Part shown: in pieces, positions 1 through 6,511 of the stretch
Position numbering within the stretch: the first letter of the stretch is position 1
Layout of the letters: every line of letters starts with the position of its first letter
DNA from: Opitutaceae bacterium
GTDB taxonomy: Bacteria > Verrucomicrobiota > Verrucomicrobiia > Opitutales > Opitutaceae
Assembly: GCA_023269455.1 (NCBI GenBank)
Contig: JAHFTG010000113.1
Location: forward strand, 1-6,811
Direction: 5' to 3'
DNA: 6,811 bases
Notes under the pieces: generated by a model
Database searches by the model: none
The model's input: only the letters and a program-made list of their open reading frames with translations
Told to the model about the DNA's origin: nothing
Position numbers and translations under genes: made by a program

Positions 1-2139
1 GACGACACCATGATCGACCACGACATCCGGTCGCTCTACAAGACCGGCTTCTTCGAGTTCATCGAGGTGAAGCGCGATGTTCGTCCCGACCGCATCGTCA
101 ACCTCGTCGTCGAGCTCACTCCAAAATTCCGCGTTCTCAGCGTGCGTTACGAAGGCAACAAAGAGGTCAAGAGCCGCCGCCTCGAAAAGGAAATCAAGAC
201 CAAGTCCAACACCTCGCTCGACGAGCGCCAGGTAAAGGAAGACTCCGAGAAAATCCGCGCCTATTACCAAAAGAGCGGCTACAATCGCGCGCAGGTCAGC
301 TACACCATCGACCGCAACCGCGTGACCGGTTTCGGCACCGTTACTTTCAAGATTCAAGAGGGCGCCAAGGTGAAGATCGCCGACATCCGCTTTCTCGGCA
401 ACGACCACGTCAAGGCCAAGGCGCTGCGCAAGGTCATGGAAACGAAACGCCGCTGGATGTTCTCCTGGCTGACCGGATCGGGTCGTTACAAGGACGACGA
501 GTTCCAGGACGACCTCGACAAGATCCGCGACTACTACCGCGAGCTCGGCTACCTCGACGTCGAAGTGCCGGAAGACAAGGTCGCCTACGATTATCCCACG
601 ACCAAGAAACTCGTTCTCACCATCCGCGTGATCGAGGGCCGCCAATACAAGATCGGTGATATCGTCATCACCGGAAACACGATTCTCACCACCGACAAGC
701 TCCGCTCCGCGCTTAAGCAGACCAGCGGAATGATTTTCGCCCCCTCGAAAATCGAGAAGGACATCACCGCCTTGGAAGACTCCTACGGCTCCGGCGGCTA
801 CATCGAAACCCGTGTCCGTTTGATCCGTAAGCCCAATCTCTCCACTGGAAACATCGACATCGAATACGCCATCAAGGAGAGCGAGAAGTTCTACGTCGAA
901 TCCATCAAGATCGAGGGCAACACCAAGACCAAGAGCACCGTCATCCTGCGCGAACTCGCCATCGGCCCCGGCGAAGTTTTCGACAGCGTGCGCATGAAGA
1001 CTTCCAAGCAGCGCTTGGATAACACGCGCTTCTTCGAGGATGTGAACATGACGCCCGAAGCCACCGCCATCCCAGGTCGCAAGAATCTCAAGATCGCCGT
1101 CAAGGAAGGCCGCACCGGCAATCTCACCTTCGGTGCCGGCTTCAGCAGCTTGGAAAGCGCGGTCGTCTTCGCCGAGCTCACCCAGTCGAACTTCGATCTT
1201 TTCAACCGCCGTTCCATGTTCCAAGGCGACGGCCAGAAATTCCGCCTCCGCGTCCAATTGGGTTCCAAGTCGAGCGAGGCGATCCTCTCCTTCGAAGAAC
1301 CTTGGCTGTTCCAGCAACAACTCGCGCTGGGCTTCTCGATCTACCGCACCTCTTCGGATTACAACAGTTCCGACTACCAGGAAATCCGCACCGGTGGAGA
1401 AGTTTACCTGCGCAAACGTCTCTTCGAACTCGTCGAAGGTCGCTTGGCCTATAGCTATCAGCTCGTTGACATCCGCGATGTCACGGCTGGCTACAATGTC
1501 GTTTATCCGCCCGGCACCAGCACCGTCACCAAGGTCAGCCTGCAACTCCTCCGCGACACCCGCGACAAGTTGATCAACACCACTCGCGGCAACCGCATCG
1601 AGTTCAACACCGACGTGGCTTCGTCCGCCTTGGGTGGTGATTCCGATTATTATAAATTTGAGGCGCGTGGCTCTCAGTTTGTGCCGCTGTTTGACACCCA
1701 GAATCAAGTTCTCGCCATCATCGGGCGCGCCGGTGTGCTCGATCCTTTCGGCAGCACGACCCAAGTTCCTTTCTATAACCGGCTGTATCTTGGCGGACCT
1801 TACGACTTGCGCGGCTTTGAATACCGCACGGTCGGCCCCAAAGCCACGGTTGGCGGCGACCATGTGCCGGTCGGTGGTAATACCTACGGCATGTTCAGCC
1901 TGGAATATTCTTTCGATATCGTGGAACCCGTGCGGTTTGCGGTTTTCTATGATGCAGGCTTCGTCAACAGTGGTTCCTATGATTTTAATCCTGCCTCCTA
2001 CAACGACGACTTCGGCTTTGGTCTGCGTTTAACCATCGCAGGTGCTCCGCTGAGTCTCGACTATGGCATCCCGATCACCGGCGACCCCTACAATAAAAAA
2101 TCCGGTCAGTTTAACTTTTCGTTTGGTACCCGCTTCTAA
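1..2139 (+). CDS. bamA: Outer membrane protein assembly factor BamA (5'-truncated)
   Basis: BamA is the essential outer-membrane channel that folds and inserts beta-barrel proteins. The frame is open from base 1 with no stop, and the first visible residues match the second half of POTRA1 (MIDHDIRSLYKTGFFEF, like the E. coli 'ATGNFEDV' region). The true start, signal peptide and first part of POTRA1 therefore lie upstream, and the Met at base 10 is internal. Counting from that Met, POTRA2 is about 40-118, POTRA3 119-210, POTRA4 211-290 and POTRA5 292-367, each with the usual 'xGN' turn (YEGN, FLGN, ITGN, IEGN). The barrel runs about 368-709, carries the conserved LRGF motif at 600-603 and ends in an aromatic beta-signal (...FGTRF). 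The barrel, about 340 residues, looks more compact than E. coli's. Codon usage changes after about base 1620. TamA or another Omp85 is unlikely given five POTRAs and the skp-lpxD neighbours. Confidence 0.96.
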   Translation, partial: DDTMIDHDIRSLYKTGFFEFIEVKRDVRPDRIVNLVVELTPKFRVLSVRYEGNKEVKSRRLEKEIKTKSNTSLDERQVKEDSEKIRAYYQKSGYNRAQVSYTIDRNRVTGFGTVTFKIQEGAKVKIADIRFLGNDHVKAKALRKVMETKRRWMFSWLTGSGRYKDDEFQDDLDKIRDYYRELGYLDVEVPEDKVAYDYPTTKKLVLTIRVIEGRQYKIGDIVITGNTILTTDKLRSALKQTSGMIFAPSKIEKDITALEDSYGSGGYIETRVRLIRKPNLSTGNIDIEYAIKESEKFYVESIKIEGNTKTKSTVILRELAIGPGEVFDSVRMKTSKQRLDNTRFFEDVNMTPEATAIPGRKNLKIAVKEGRTGNLTFGAGFSSLESAVVFAELTQSNFDLFNRRSMFQGDGQKFRLRVQLGSKSSEAILSFEEPWLFQQQLALGFSIYRTSSDYNSSDYQEIRTGGEVYLRKRLFELVEGRLAYSYQLVDIRDVTAGYNVVYPPGTSTVTKVSLQLLRDTRDKLINTTRGNRIEFNTDVASSALGGDSDYYKFEARGSQFVPLFDTQNQVLAIIGRAGVLDPFGSTTQVPFYNRLYLGGPYDLRGFEYRTVGPKATVGGDHVPVGGNTYGMFSLEYSFDIVEPVRFAVFYDAGFVNSGSYDFNPASYNDDFGFGLRLTIAGAPLSLDYGIPITGDPYNKKSGQFNFSFGTRF

Positions 2140-2169
2140 CAAACAATTCCCTAACCTTCCTCACACCCT
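2133..2169 (+). other. G-free leader before skp, no Shine-Dalgarno
   Basis: From 2133 to the skp ATG there is no G at all, and the 20 bases before the start are almost only C, T and A. No purine-rich ribosome binding site can exist here. Translation of skp must start by another route, such as an unstructured leader, ribosomal protein S1 binding, or coupling to bamA, whose stop lies 30 bases upstream. The absence of G is seen directly; the mechanism is inferred. Confidence 0.4.
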
Positions 2170-2829
2170 ATGCATAAATCGATCAAATCTCTTCTGGCCC
2201 TCGCCGTCGCCGGTCTCTTCACCGCCGCCGTGCAGGCCCAGCCCGCTCCCAAAGTTTACGTCGTAGACATGGTCAAGCTCTACGACGGCCACTACAAAAC
2301 CGAGGAGCAAAACGGCAAGCTCAAGGCCGACCAGCAAAAAGCCGAAGACGAGCTCCAGAAGCTGAACGCCGAAGGCAATGCCTTGGTTAAACAGGCTCAG
2401 GATCTTCAAGAGCAGACCAAGAATCCGGTTCTCTCTGCGGATGCCAAGGCGAAGGCCCAGCAAGACCTCCAGGCCAAGGCCGAGGAAATCCAAAAAAAGC
2501 AGAACGAAGTAAACAGCTTCCGCGCCAACACCCAGCGCTCGCTCCAGCAGCGCATCAACACCTTTAAGCAGCTCTTGCTTGAAGAGATCAGCAAGACCGC
2601 GATCGACATCGCCAAGAAAAAGGGCGCCACCCTGCTCTTCGACAAGTCTGGCCCCTCGCTGATCGGTATCCCCGGCCTCGTTTATTTTGATCCCGCTTAC
2701 GACATCACCGATGAAGTCGCCAAGGCCATCAACGCTGATCGTCCGGCGGGCTCTGTTTCCGCCGCTTCGACCTCGGCGGCCGGTTCCGATTCCACGCCGT
2801 CGGTTTCATTCCCTGGCGCCAAGAAGTAA
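2170..2829 (+). CDS. skp: Skp/OmpH-family periplasmic chaperone
   Basis: Skp holds unfolded outer-membrane proteins in the periplasm and delivers them to the BAM complex. The 219-residue product starts with a signal peptide (basic MHKSIK, hydrophobic LLALAVAGLFTAA, likely cleavage after VQA at residue 23). A beta-strand typical of OmpH proteins follows (KVYVVDMVKLYDG), then a long charged, Gln/Lys/Glu/Ala-rich coiled coil at about 45-145 that would form the tentacles, then the closing strand region (GATLLFDKSGPSL, 152-164). There is no Cys, so it is not a lipoprotein. It is longer than E. coli Skp (161 residues). The excess is partly a Ser/Ala/Gly/Pro-rich tail from about residue 192. It lies 30 bp after bamA, as in many genomes, and probably shares its transcript. 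The start is fixed by the signal peptide, not by a ribosome binding site. The family is clear; trimeric assembly is inferred. Confidence 0.92.
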   Translation: MHKSIKSLLALAVAGLFTAAVQAQPAPKVYVVDMVKLYDGHYKTEEQNGKLKADQQKAEDELQKLNAEGNALVKQAQDLQEQTKNPVLSADAKAKAQQDLQAKAEEIQKKQNEVNSFRANTQRSLQQRINTFKQLLLEEISKTAIDIAKKKGATLLFDKSGPSLIGIPGLVYFDPAYDITDEVAKAINADRPAGSVSAASTSAAGSDSTPSVSFPGAKK

Positions 2830-2850
2830 TTTCTGGTTTTCCGGTTTCTT

Positions 2851-2884
2851 AAAACCCCGCCCTTCACCGGGCGGGGTTTTTGTT
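2851..2884 (+). terminator. Rho-independent terminator after skp
   Basis: A perfect 12-bp stem pairs 2851-2862 (AAAACCCCGCCC) with 2869-2880 (GGGCGGGGTTTT) around a 6-base loop, and a T-rich run continues to 2884. It starts 21 bases after the skp stop and would end the bamA-skp transcript. The A tract on its left side would also allow some function on the other strand. It lies 52 bases before the lpxD start, so lpxD needs its own promoter or read-through. Confidence 0.93.
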
Positions 2885-2936
2885 TGTCCGCGCGGCGGCT
2901 TGCCATGACCGCGCACGCCGACCACGGTTTTGCCCC

Positions 2937-3992
2937 ATGCAGCTTGCTTTCAGCGCCGCCGATATCGCGGCCATCGTTCACCCAAAGTCCATAAAAGGGA
3001 CGACCTCGGAAACCATCCGCGACCTCGCAGCCTTGCGCGCCGCCAAGCCCGGTGACCTGTCGTTTTTGGGCAACCCCAAGTATAAAACCGAGGTTGCTGC
3101 CACCACCGCCTCCGTCGTCTTGCTCCCGCTGGATTACGTGGGCGAGCCCTCGCCCGGACAGCAGTTTTTGTTCGTCGAAAAACCCTCGGTGGCCCTCGCA
3201 CACGTGTGTGCGCGGATCGAGCAATTGCTCTGGCCAAAACCAGCCGCGGGCATCCATCCCACGGCGGTTATCGCCACCGGCGCCCGGATCGCCCCCAGCG
3301 CGACCATCGGCCCGTTTTGTGTGATCGAGGAGGGTGCCACCATCGGTGAACGCACGCATGTGCAGGCGCAGGCTTTTATCGGACGCAATGCCAGCATCGG
3401 GAGCGATTGCTGGCTCATGCCCCGTGTCACCGTGACGACCGAGTGCGTAGTGCGTGATCGCGTGCGTCTTCAGCCCGGCGTGGTCGTGGGCGCGGATGGT
3501 TTTGGCTACGAATTTGTCGCCGGTCGTCACGAAAAAGTCCCGCAGGTCGGCAACGTCGTGATCGAAAACGACGTCGAAATCGGCGCCAACAGCACGCTTG
3601 ATCGCGCCCGGTTCAGCCAGACCGTCGTGGGCGAGGGGACCAAGATCGATAACCTCGTGCAGATCGCGCACAATGTCCGCATCGGGCGTCATTGCCTCAT
3701 CTGTTCGCAGGCGGGCATCTCCGGCAGCACCACGGTCGAGGATTACGTCGTGCTGGGCGGCCAGGCCGGTCTCGCCGGGCATCTCACCGTGGGCAAAGGC
3801 AGCAAGATCGACGGTCAATCCGGCATCAACACCGACCTCGCCCCCGGCAGTTTCATGAAGGGCACGCCTGCGCTTCCCTACAACTTGGAGCAGCGCATCA
3901 ACGTCCTTCGCAAACGCATCCCCGAGCTCTTCAAACGCGTCGATTCGCTCGAAGCAGAACTCTCCGGGTTAAAAAAACCTTCCGCCCCGTAA
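2937..3992 (+). CDS. lpxD: UDP-3-O-acylglucosamine N-acyltransferase LpxD
   Basis: LpxD transfers a 3-hydroxyacyl chain from acyl carrier protein to the 2-amine of UDP-3-O-acyl-glucosamine, the third step of lipid A synthesis, in the cytoplasm. The 351-residue product has the N-terminal uridine-binding domain (about 1-100, with KPGDLSFLGNPKY), a left-handed beta-helix of hexapeptide repeats (about 105-310) and a C-terminal helical segment (315-345) that in the family helps form the trimer and bind ACP. The GADGFGYE motif is at 185-192. The probable catalytic His is H245 in QIAHN, and a second conserved His is H282. Their 37-residue spacing equals that of E. coli H239 and H276. The frame extends upstream to a TTG at 2880, but that lies inside the terminator and the added residues resemble nothing in the family, so the ATG at 2937 is chosen. 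No Shine-Dalgarno is visible. prs follows after 27 bp. Confidence 0.96.
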   Translation: MQLAFSAADIAAIVHPKSIKGTTSETIRDLAALRAAKPGDLSFLGNPKYKTEVAATTASVVLLPLDYVGEPSPGQQFLFVEKPSVALAHVCARIEQLLWPKPAAGIHPTAVIATGARIAPSATIGPFCVIEEGATIGERTHVQAQAFIGRNASIGSDCWLMPRVTVTTECVVRDRVRLQPGVVVGADGFGYEFVAGRHEKVPQVGNVVIENDVEIGANSTLDRARFSQTVVGEGTKIDNLVQIAHNVRIGRHCLICSQAGISGSTTVEDYVVLGGQAGLAGHLTVGKGSKIDGQSGINTDLAPGSFMKGTPALPYNLEQRINVLRKRIPELFKRVDSLEAELSGLKKPSAP

Positions 3993-4019
3993 CATTCCTG
4001 CCACGTTCCTATCCCATTC

Positions 4020-4967
4020 ATGAGCACACCCGGGCTGAAAATCTTCACTGGTAATTCCAATCGTCCTCTCGCCGAGGAAATTTGCGCGCACATGAAGATG
4101 CCGCTCGGCGAGGCCACCGTCACCAGTTTCCCCGATGGCGAGTCCTTCGTGAAGATCAACGAGAACGTGCGCGGCCATGATGTTTACATCGTCCAGCCCA
4201 CCTGCACGCCCACCAACCAGTCGTTGATGGAGCTGCTCATCATGATCGACGCCGCGCGCCGCGCCTCGGCCCAGCGCATCACCGCCGTCATGCCGTTCTA
4301 CGGCTACGCCCGCCAGGATCGCAAGGACCAGCCGCGCGTTCCCATCACCGCCAAGCTCGTCGCCAACCTGCTCGTCGCCGCCGGAGCCAACCGTATCCTC
4401 ACGATGGATCTGCACTCGCAGCAGATTCAGGGCTTCTTCGACATCCCCGTTGACCACCTTTTCGCGTCACCGGTTTTCTTCAAATACCTGGAGCAGTTCC
4501 GCGGGGATAACATGGTCGTGGTTTCGCCCGATGTCGGTGGCATGAAGATGGCCGCCGCCTACGCCGGCATTCTCGGCGCCCAGCTCGGCATGGTCTGGAA
4601 GAAGCGCACCAACGCCACCACGGTCGAGACGGTCAACGTCGTCGGCGACGTCGCCGGCAAAGACGTCCTCCTCGTGGACGACATCACCGAGACGGCCGGC
4701 ACGCTGGCCAACGCCGCCAAAATCATGCGCGCCAGCGGCGCCCTCAGCGTGCGTGCGGCCGTGAGCCACGCGCTGCTCAGCCCCATCGCCTACGAGCGTC
4801 TCGCGCTCGGTCACATCGACGAGCTCATCACCACCAATTCCGTTCCGGTCGATTCCAAGGGCCTCCCGATCCGCGTTCTCAGCATCGCCCCGTTGATGGC
4901 CGACGCGATCCTGCGCATCCATAACAACGAGAGCGTCACGAGCCTGTTCAAAATCAAAGGCTTCTAG
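4020..4967 (+). CDS. prs: Ribose-phosphate pyrophosphokinase (PRPP synthetase), class I
   Basis: The enzyme makes PRPP from ribose 5-phosphate and ATP, feeding purine, pyrimidine, NAD, His and Trp synthesis in the cytoplasm. Its 315 residues match the usual class I length. Visible motifs are FPDGESFVKINENVRG near the N terminus, the ATP-loop segment FYGYARQDRK, the Mg/ATP His H132 in MDLHSQQIQGFF, D171 in SPDVGG, catalytic-loop K194 and R196 (in WKKRT) and the ribose-5-phosphate loop DDITETAGT at 220-228. K194, R196 and D220 fall on the same numbers as in E. coli Prs as I recall it. The loop carries Glu224 where DDxxDTxGT proteins have Asp, a conservative change. The start is fixed by homology (GLKIFTGNSNRPLA follows at once). 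The leader has no Shine-Dalgarno. The gene sits 27 bp after lpxD and is probably co-transcribed with it, although the two pathways are unrelated. Confidence 0.97.
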   Translation: MSTPGLKIFTGNSNRPLAEEICAHMKMPLGEATVTSFPDGESFVKINENVRGHDVYIVQPTCTPTNQSLMELLIMIDAARRASAQRITAVMPFYGYARQDRKDQPRVPITAKLVANLLVAAGANRILTMDLHSQQIQGFFDIPVDHLFASPVFFKYLEQFRGDNMVVVSPDVGGMKMAAAYAGILGAQLGMVWKKRTNATTVETVNVVGDVAGKDVLLVDDITETAGTLANAAKIMRASGALSVRAAVSHALLSPIAYERLALGHIDELITTNSVPVDSKGLPIRVLSIAPLMADAILRIHNNESVTSLFKIKGF

Positions 4968-5001
4968 CCCGTGGTTTGAAACGGTTTATCGGCCGGGTCG
5001 G

Positions 5002-5030
5002 GGAACTTGTTCTGGAAATTTCAGGTCAAC
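5002..5030 (+). promoter_or_regulatory. Candidate sigma-E-like (ECF) promoter for htrA
   Basis: GGAACTT at 5002-5008 equals the -35 consensus of E. coli sigma-E promoters. GGTCAAC at 5024-5030 resembles the -10 (TCAAA/TCTGA type). The gap from the -35 to TCAAC is 17 bases, one more than the 16 I recall for E. coli degP. htrA/degP is the classic sigma-E target, which raises the prior. Transcription would start near 5036-5038, only a few bases before the ATG at 5040, giving an almost leaderless mRNA. The match is seen; use by an ECF sigma factor in this organism is inferred, and a chance match remains possible. Confidence 0.4.
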
Positions 5031-5039
5031 ATCGCACCC

Positions 5040-6437
5040 ATGAGAATCCGCTTACGCTCCAGTATTTTCGCGTTCTATGTGACGCTTTCGGCCCTTGTTT
5101 CTTTTTCTTCCGCCGAGGAAAAAAAGCCTCTCCCGCAGCCTGATCTTAAAATTGACAGCTCGCCCTTGGGCGCGGGCGCGGAGATCAGGGTGTCCAGTTA
5201 TGCGGACGTCGTGGAGCCCGCGCAAAAAGCGGTCGTCTCCGTCTATTCGAAGCGCATCATTCGTGAACGCGCCCGCCTCGATCCCTTCACGGGCCGCCTC
5301 TCCGGTGGTGATCGTGAAGAGGACGGTCTTGGTTCCGGTGTCATCGTTTCGGCCGATGGTTATATCCTTACCAATAACCACGTCGTCGAAGGTGCGGATG
5401 AGTTGAAAGTCTCGTTGTCCGATGACCGCGAACTCACCGCCAAGGTCATCGGTGCAGACCCGAAGACCGACATAGCCGTCATCAAAATCGACGCCAAAGA
5501 TCTTCCTGCGCTCACTCTGGCCGACAGCGACAAGACCCGTGTGGGCGACCTCGTCTTCGCCCTCGGCAACCCGCTCGGCGTGGGCCAGACGGTGACGATG
5601 GGCATTGTCTCCGCCAAAGGTCGCAGCCAGCTCGGCCTGCTCGACCAGGTGGGCGGCTATGAAAATTTTATCCAGACCGACGCCGCCATCAACATGGGCA
5701 ACTCCGGGGGCGCGCTCATCGACGCCAAGGGACGCCTCGTCGGCCTCAATAGCGCTATCATTTCTCCATCTAAGGGGAACATCGGCATCGGCTTCGCCAT
5801 CCCGGTAAATCTCGCCGCCTCCATCATGCACAGCCTCGTTGAAACCGGCACGGTGGCGCGCGGGTTTCTCGGCGTGAGCACCGACACGATCACGCCCGAC
5901 GTGGCCGATCAAATCGGCCTTCCCAAAGACACCAAAGGCGTGCTCCTATCCGACATCGCTCCCGACAGTCCGGCGGACAAAGCCGGCCTCAAGCGCAACG
6001 ACGCCGTGCTCGCCATCGACGGCAAGCCGGTCGCTTCGCGTGAAGAACTCCGCTTCATCATCGCCCAAAGCATTCCGGGGTCGAAGGTCACTCTCAGTCT
6101 CGTTCGCAACGGCAAGGCACTCACCATCGCCGTGGCCCTCGGCAAGCTGGTCGAGAATCCCAACGAATTACTGGGCGGCATTCAAGTCGAGCCCCTCGGC
6201 GATGAAGCCCGCCGCCGGCTCGATATCGACGCCCGCATCACCGGCTTGCTCATCACCACCGTCGCCGAGGATTCCCCTTACCGCGACCGTTTGGTGGCCG
6301 ATGCGGTGATCGTGGAAATCGACCGCCAGCCCGTCACCGAACTCAAAGTTGCCAAGACGCTGCTCCAGTCTGGCAGGCATCTGTTGCTGGTTTATTACCG
6401 GAACCAGATCCGCTACTTGCCCATTACGGTGAAATAA
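5040..6437 (+). CDS. htrA: HtrA/Deg-family periplasmic serine protease with two PDZ domains
   Basis: This is a Do/DegQ-type protease-chaperone (peptidase family S1C) that degrades or refolds misfolded envelope proteins. The 465-residue product starts with a signal peptide (MRIRLRSS, a hydrophobic core, likely cleavage after FSSA at residue 25). The trypsin-like domain holds the triad H114 (TNNHVVEGA), D144 (KTDIAVIK) and S222 (GNSGGAL). PDZ1 is about 275-368 and opens with GFLGV. PDZ2, about 379-465, opens with GGIQVEPLG and is more divergent. The stretch before the His region is short, without the long LA loop and Cys pair of E. coli DegP, so DegQ is the closer match. The frame extends upstream to a TTG at 5007, but the ATG at 5040 puts the signal peptide at the N terminus. 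It lies 72 bp after prs, with a sigma-E-like promoter candidate in the gap and a strong terminator after it. Confidence 0.95.
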   Translation: MRIRLRSSIFAFYVTLSALVSFSSAEEKKPLPQPDLKIDSSPLGAGAEIRVSSYADVVEPAQKAVVSVYSKRIIRERARLDPFTGRLSGGDREEDGLGSGVIVSADGYILTNNHVVEGADELKVSLSDDRELTAKVIGADPKTDIAVIKIDAKDLPALTLADSDKTRVGDLVFALGNPLGVGQTVTMGIVSAKGRSQLGLLDQVGGYENFIQTDAAINMGNSGGALIDAKGRLVGLNSAIISPSKGNIGIGFAIPVNLAASIMHSLVETGTVARGFLGVSTDTITPDVADQIGLPKDTKGVLLSDIAPDSPADKAGLKRNDAVLAIDGKPVASREELRFIIAQSIPGSKVTLSLVRNGKALTIAVALGKLVENPNELLGGIQVEPLGDEARRRLDIDARITGLLITTVAEDSPYRDRLVADAVIVEIDRQPVTELKVAKTLLQSGRHLLLVYYRNQIRYLPITVK

Positions 6438-6446
6438 GCCGAAACG

Positions 6447-6480
6447 AAAAACGCCGGACATGACGTCCGGCGTTTTTTAT
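6447..6480. terminator. Bidirectional Rho-independent terminator between htrA and pyrE
   Basis: A perfect 13-bp stem pairs 6447-6459 (AAAAACGCCGGAC) with 6465-6477 (GTCCGGCGTTTTT) around a 5-base loop, with T's to 6478 on the + strand. The A run on the left becomes a U tract when read from the minus strand. It starts 9 bases after the htrA stop and lies 34 bases from the pyrE stop, so one hairpin can end both convergent transcripts. Confidence 0.93.
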
Positions 6481-6511
6481 TTGAGAGAGCCAGTCTCGCG
6501 ACGCGGATCGA

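Noticed and set aside
2880..2936. Upstream TTG start that would lengthen LpxD by 19 residues
   Set aside because: The TTG lies in the T tract of the skp terminator. The added residues (MFVRAAACHDRARRP...) do not match LpxD N termini, while the ATG at 2937 does.
2697..3818. A 373-codon open frame on the minus strand opposite lpxD
   Set aside because: It runs antisense through lpxD, the skp terminator and the skp 3' end. Its translation is Gly/Ala/Asp/His-rich without any recognisable domain. Long antisense frames are expected opposite GC-rich genes, and the + strand lpxD is certain.
4599..4658. Apparent loss of the second catalytic-loop Arg in Prs (KKRT instead of KRRP)
   Set aside because: Ungapped alignment to E. 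coli Prs from memory puts K194 and R196 in place as K-x-R, so the catalytic residues are kept.
4973..4989. Small palindromes (GTTTGAAAC, AAACGGTTT) and a TTGAAA -35-like element in the prs-htrA gap
   Set aside because: The arms are only 4 bases, there is no T tract, and no -10-like sequence lies at a suitable distance from TTGAAA. This is too weak to call a terminator, operator or sigma-70 promoter.
5007..5039. Upstream TTG start that would lengthen HtrA by 11 residues
   Set aside because: It overlaps the GGAACTT element and puts 11 residues in front of a well-formed signal peptide that starts at the ATG at 5040.
5052..5912. A 286-codon open frame on the minus strand opposite htrA
   Set aside because: It is a shadow of htrA, with His/Asp/Gly/Ala/Arg-rich composition and no domain, and is fully covered by a clearly real gene.
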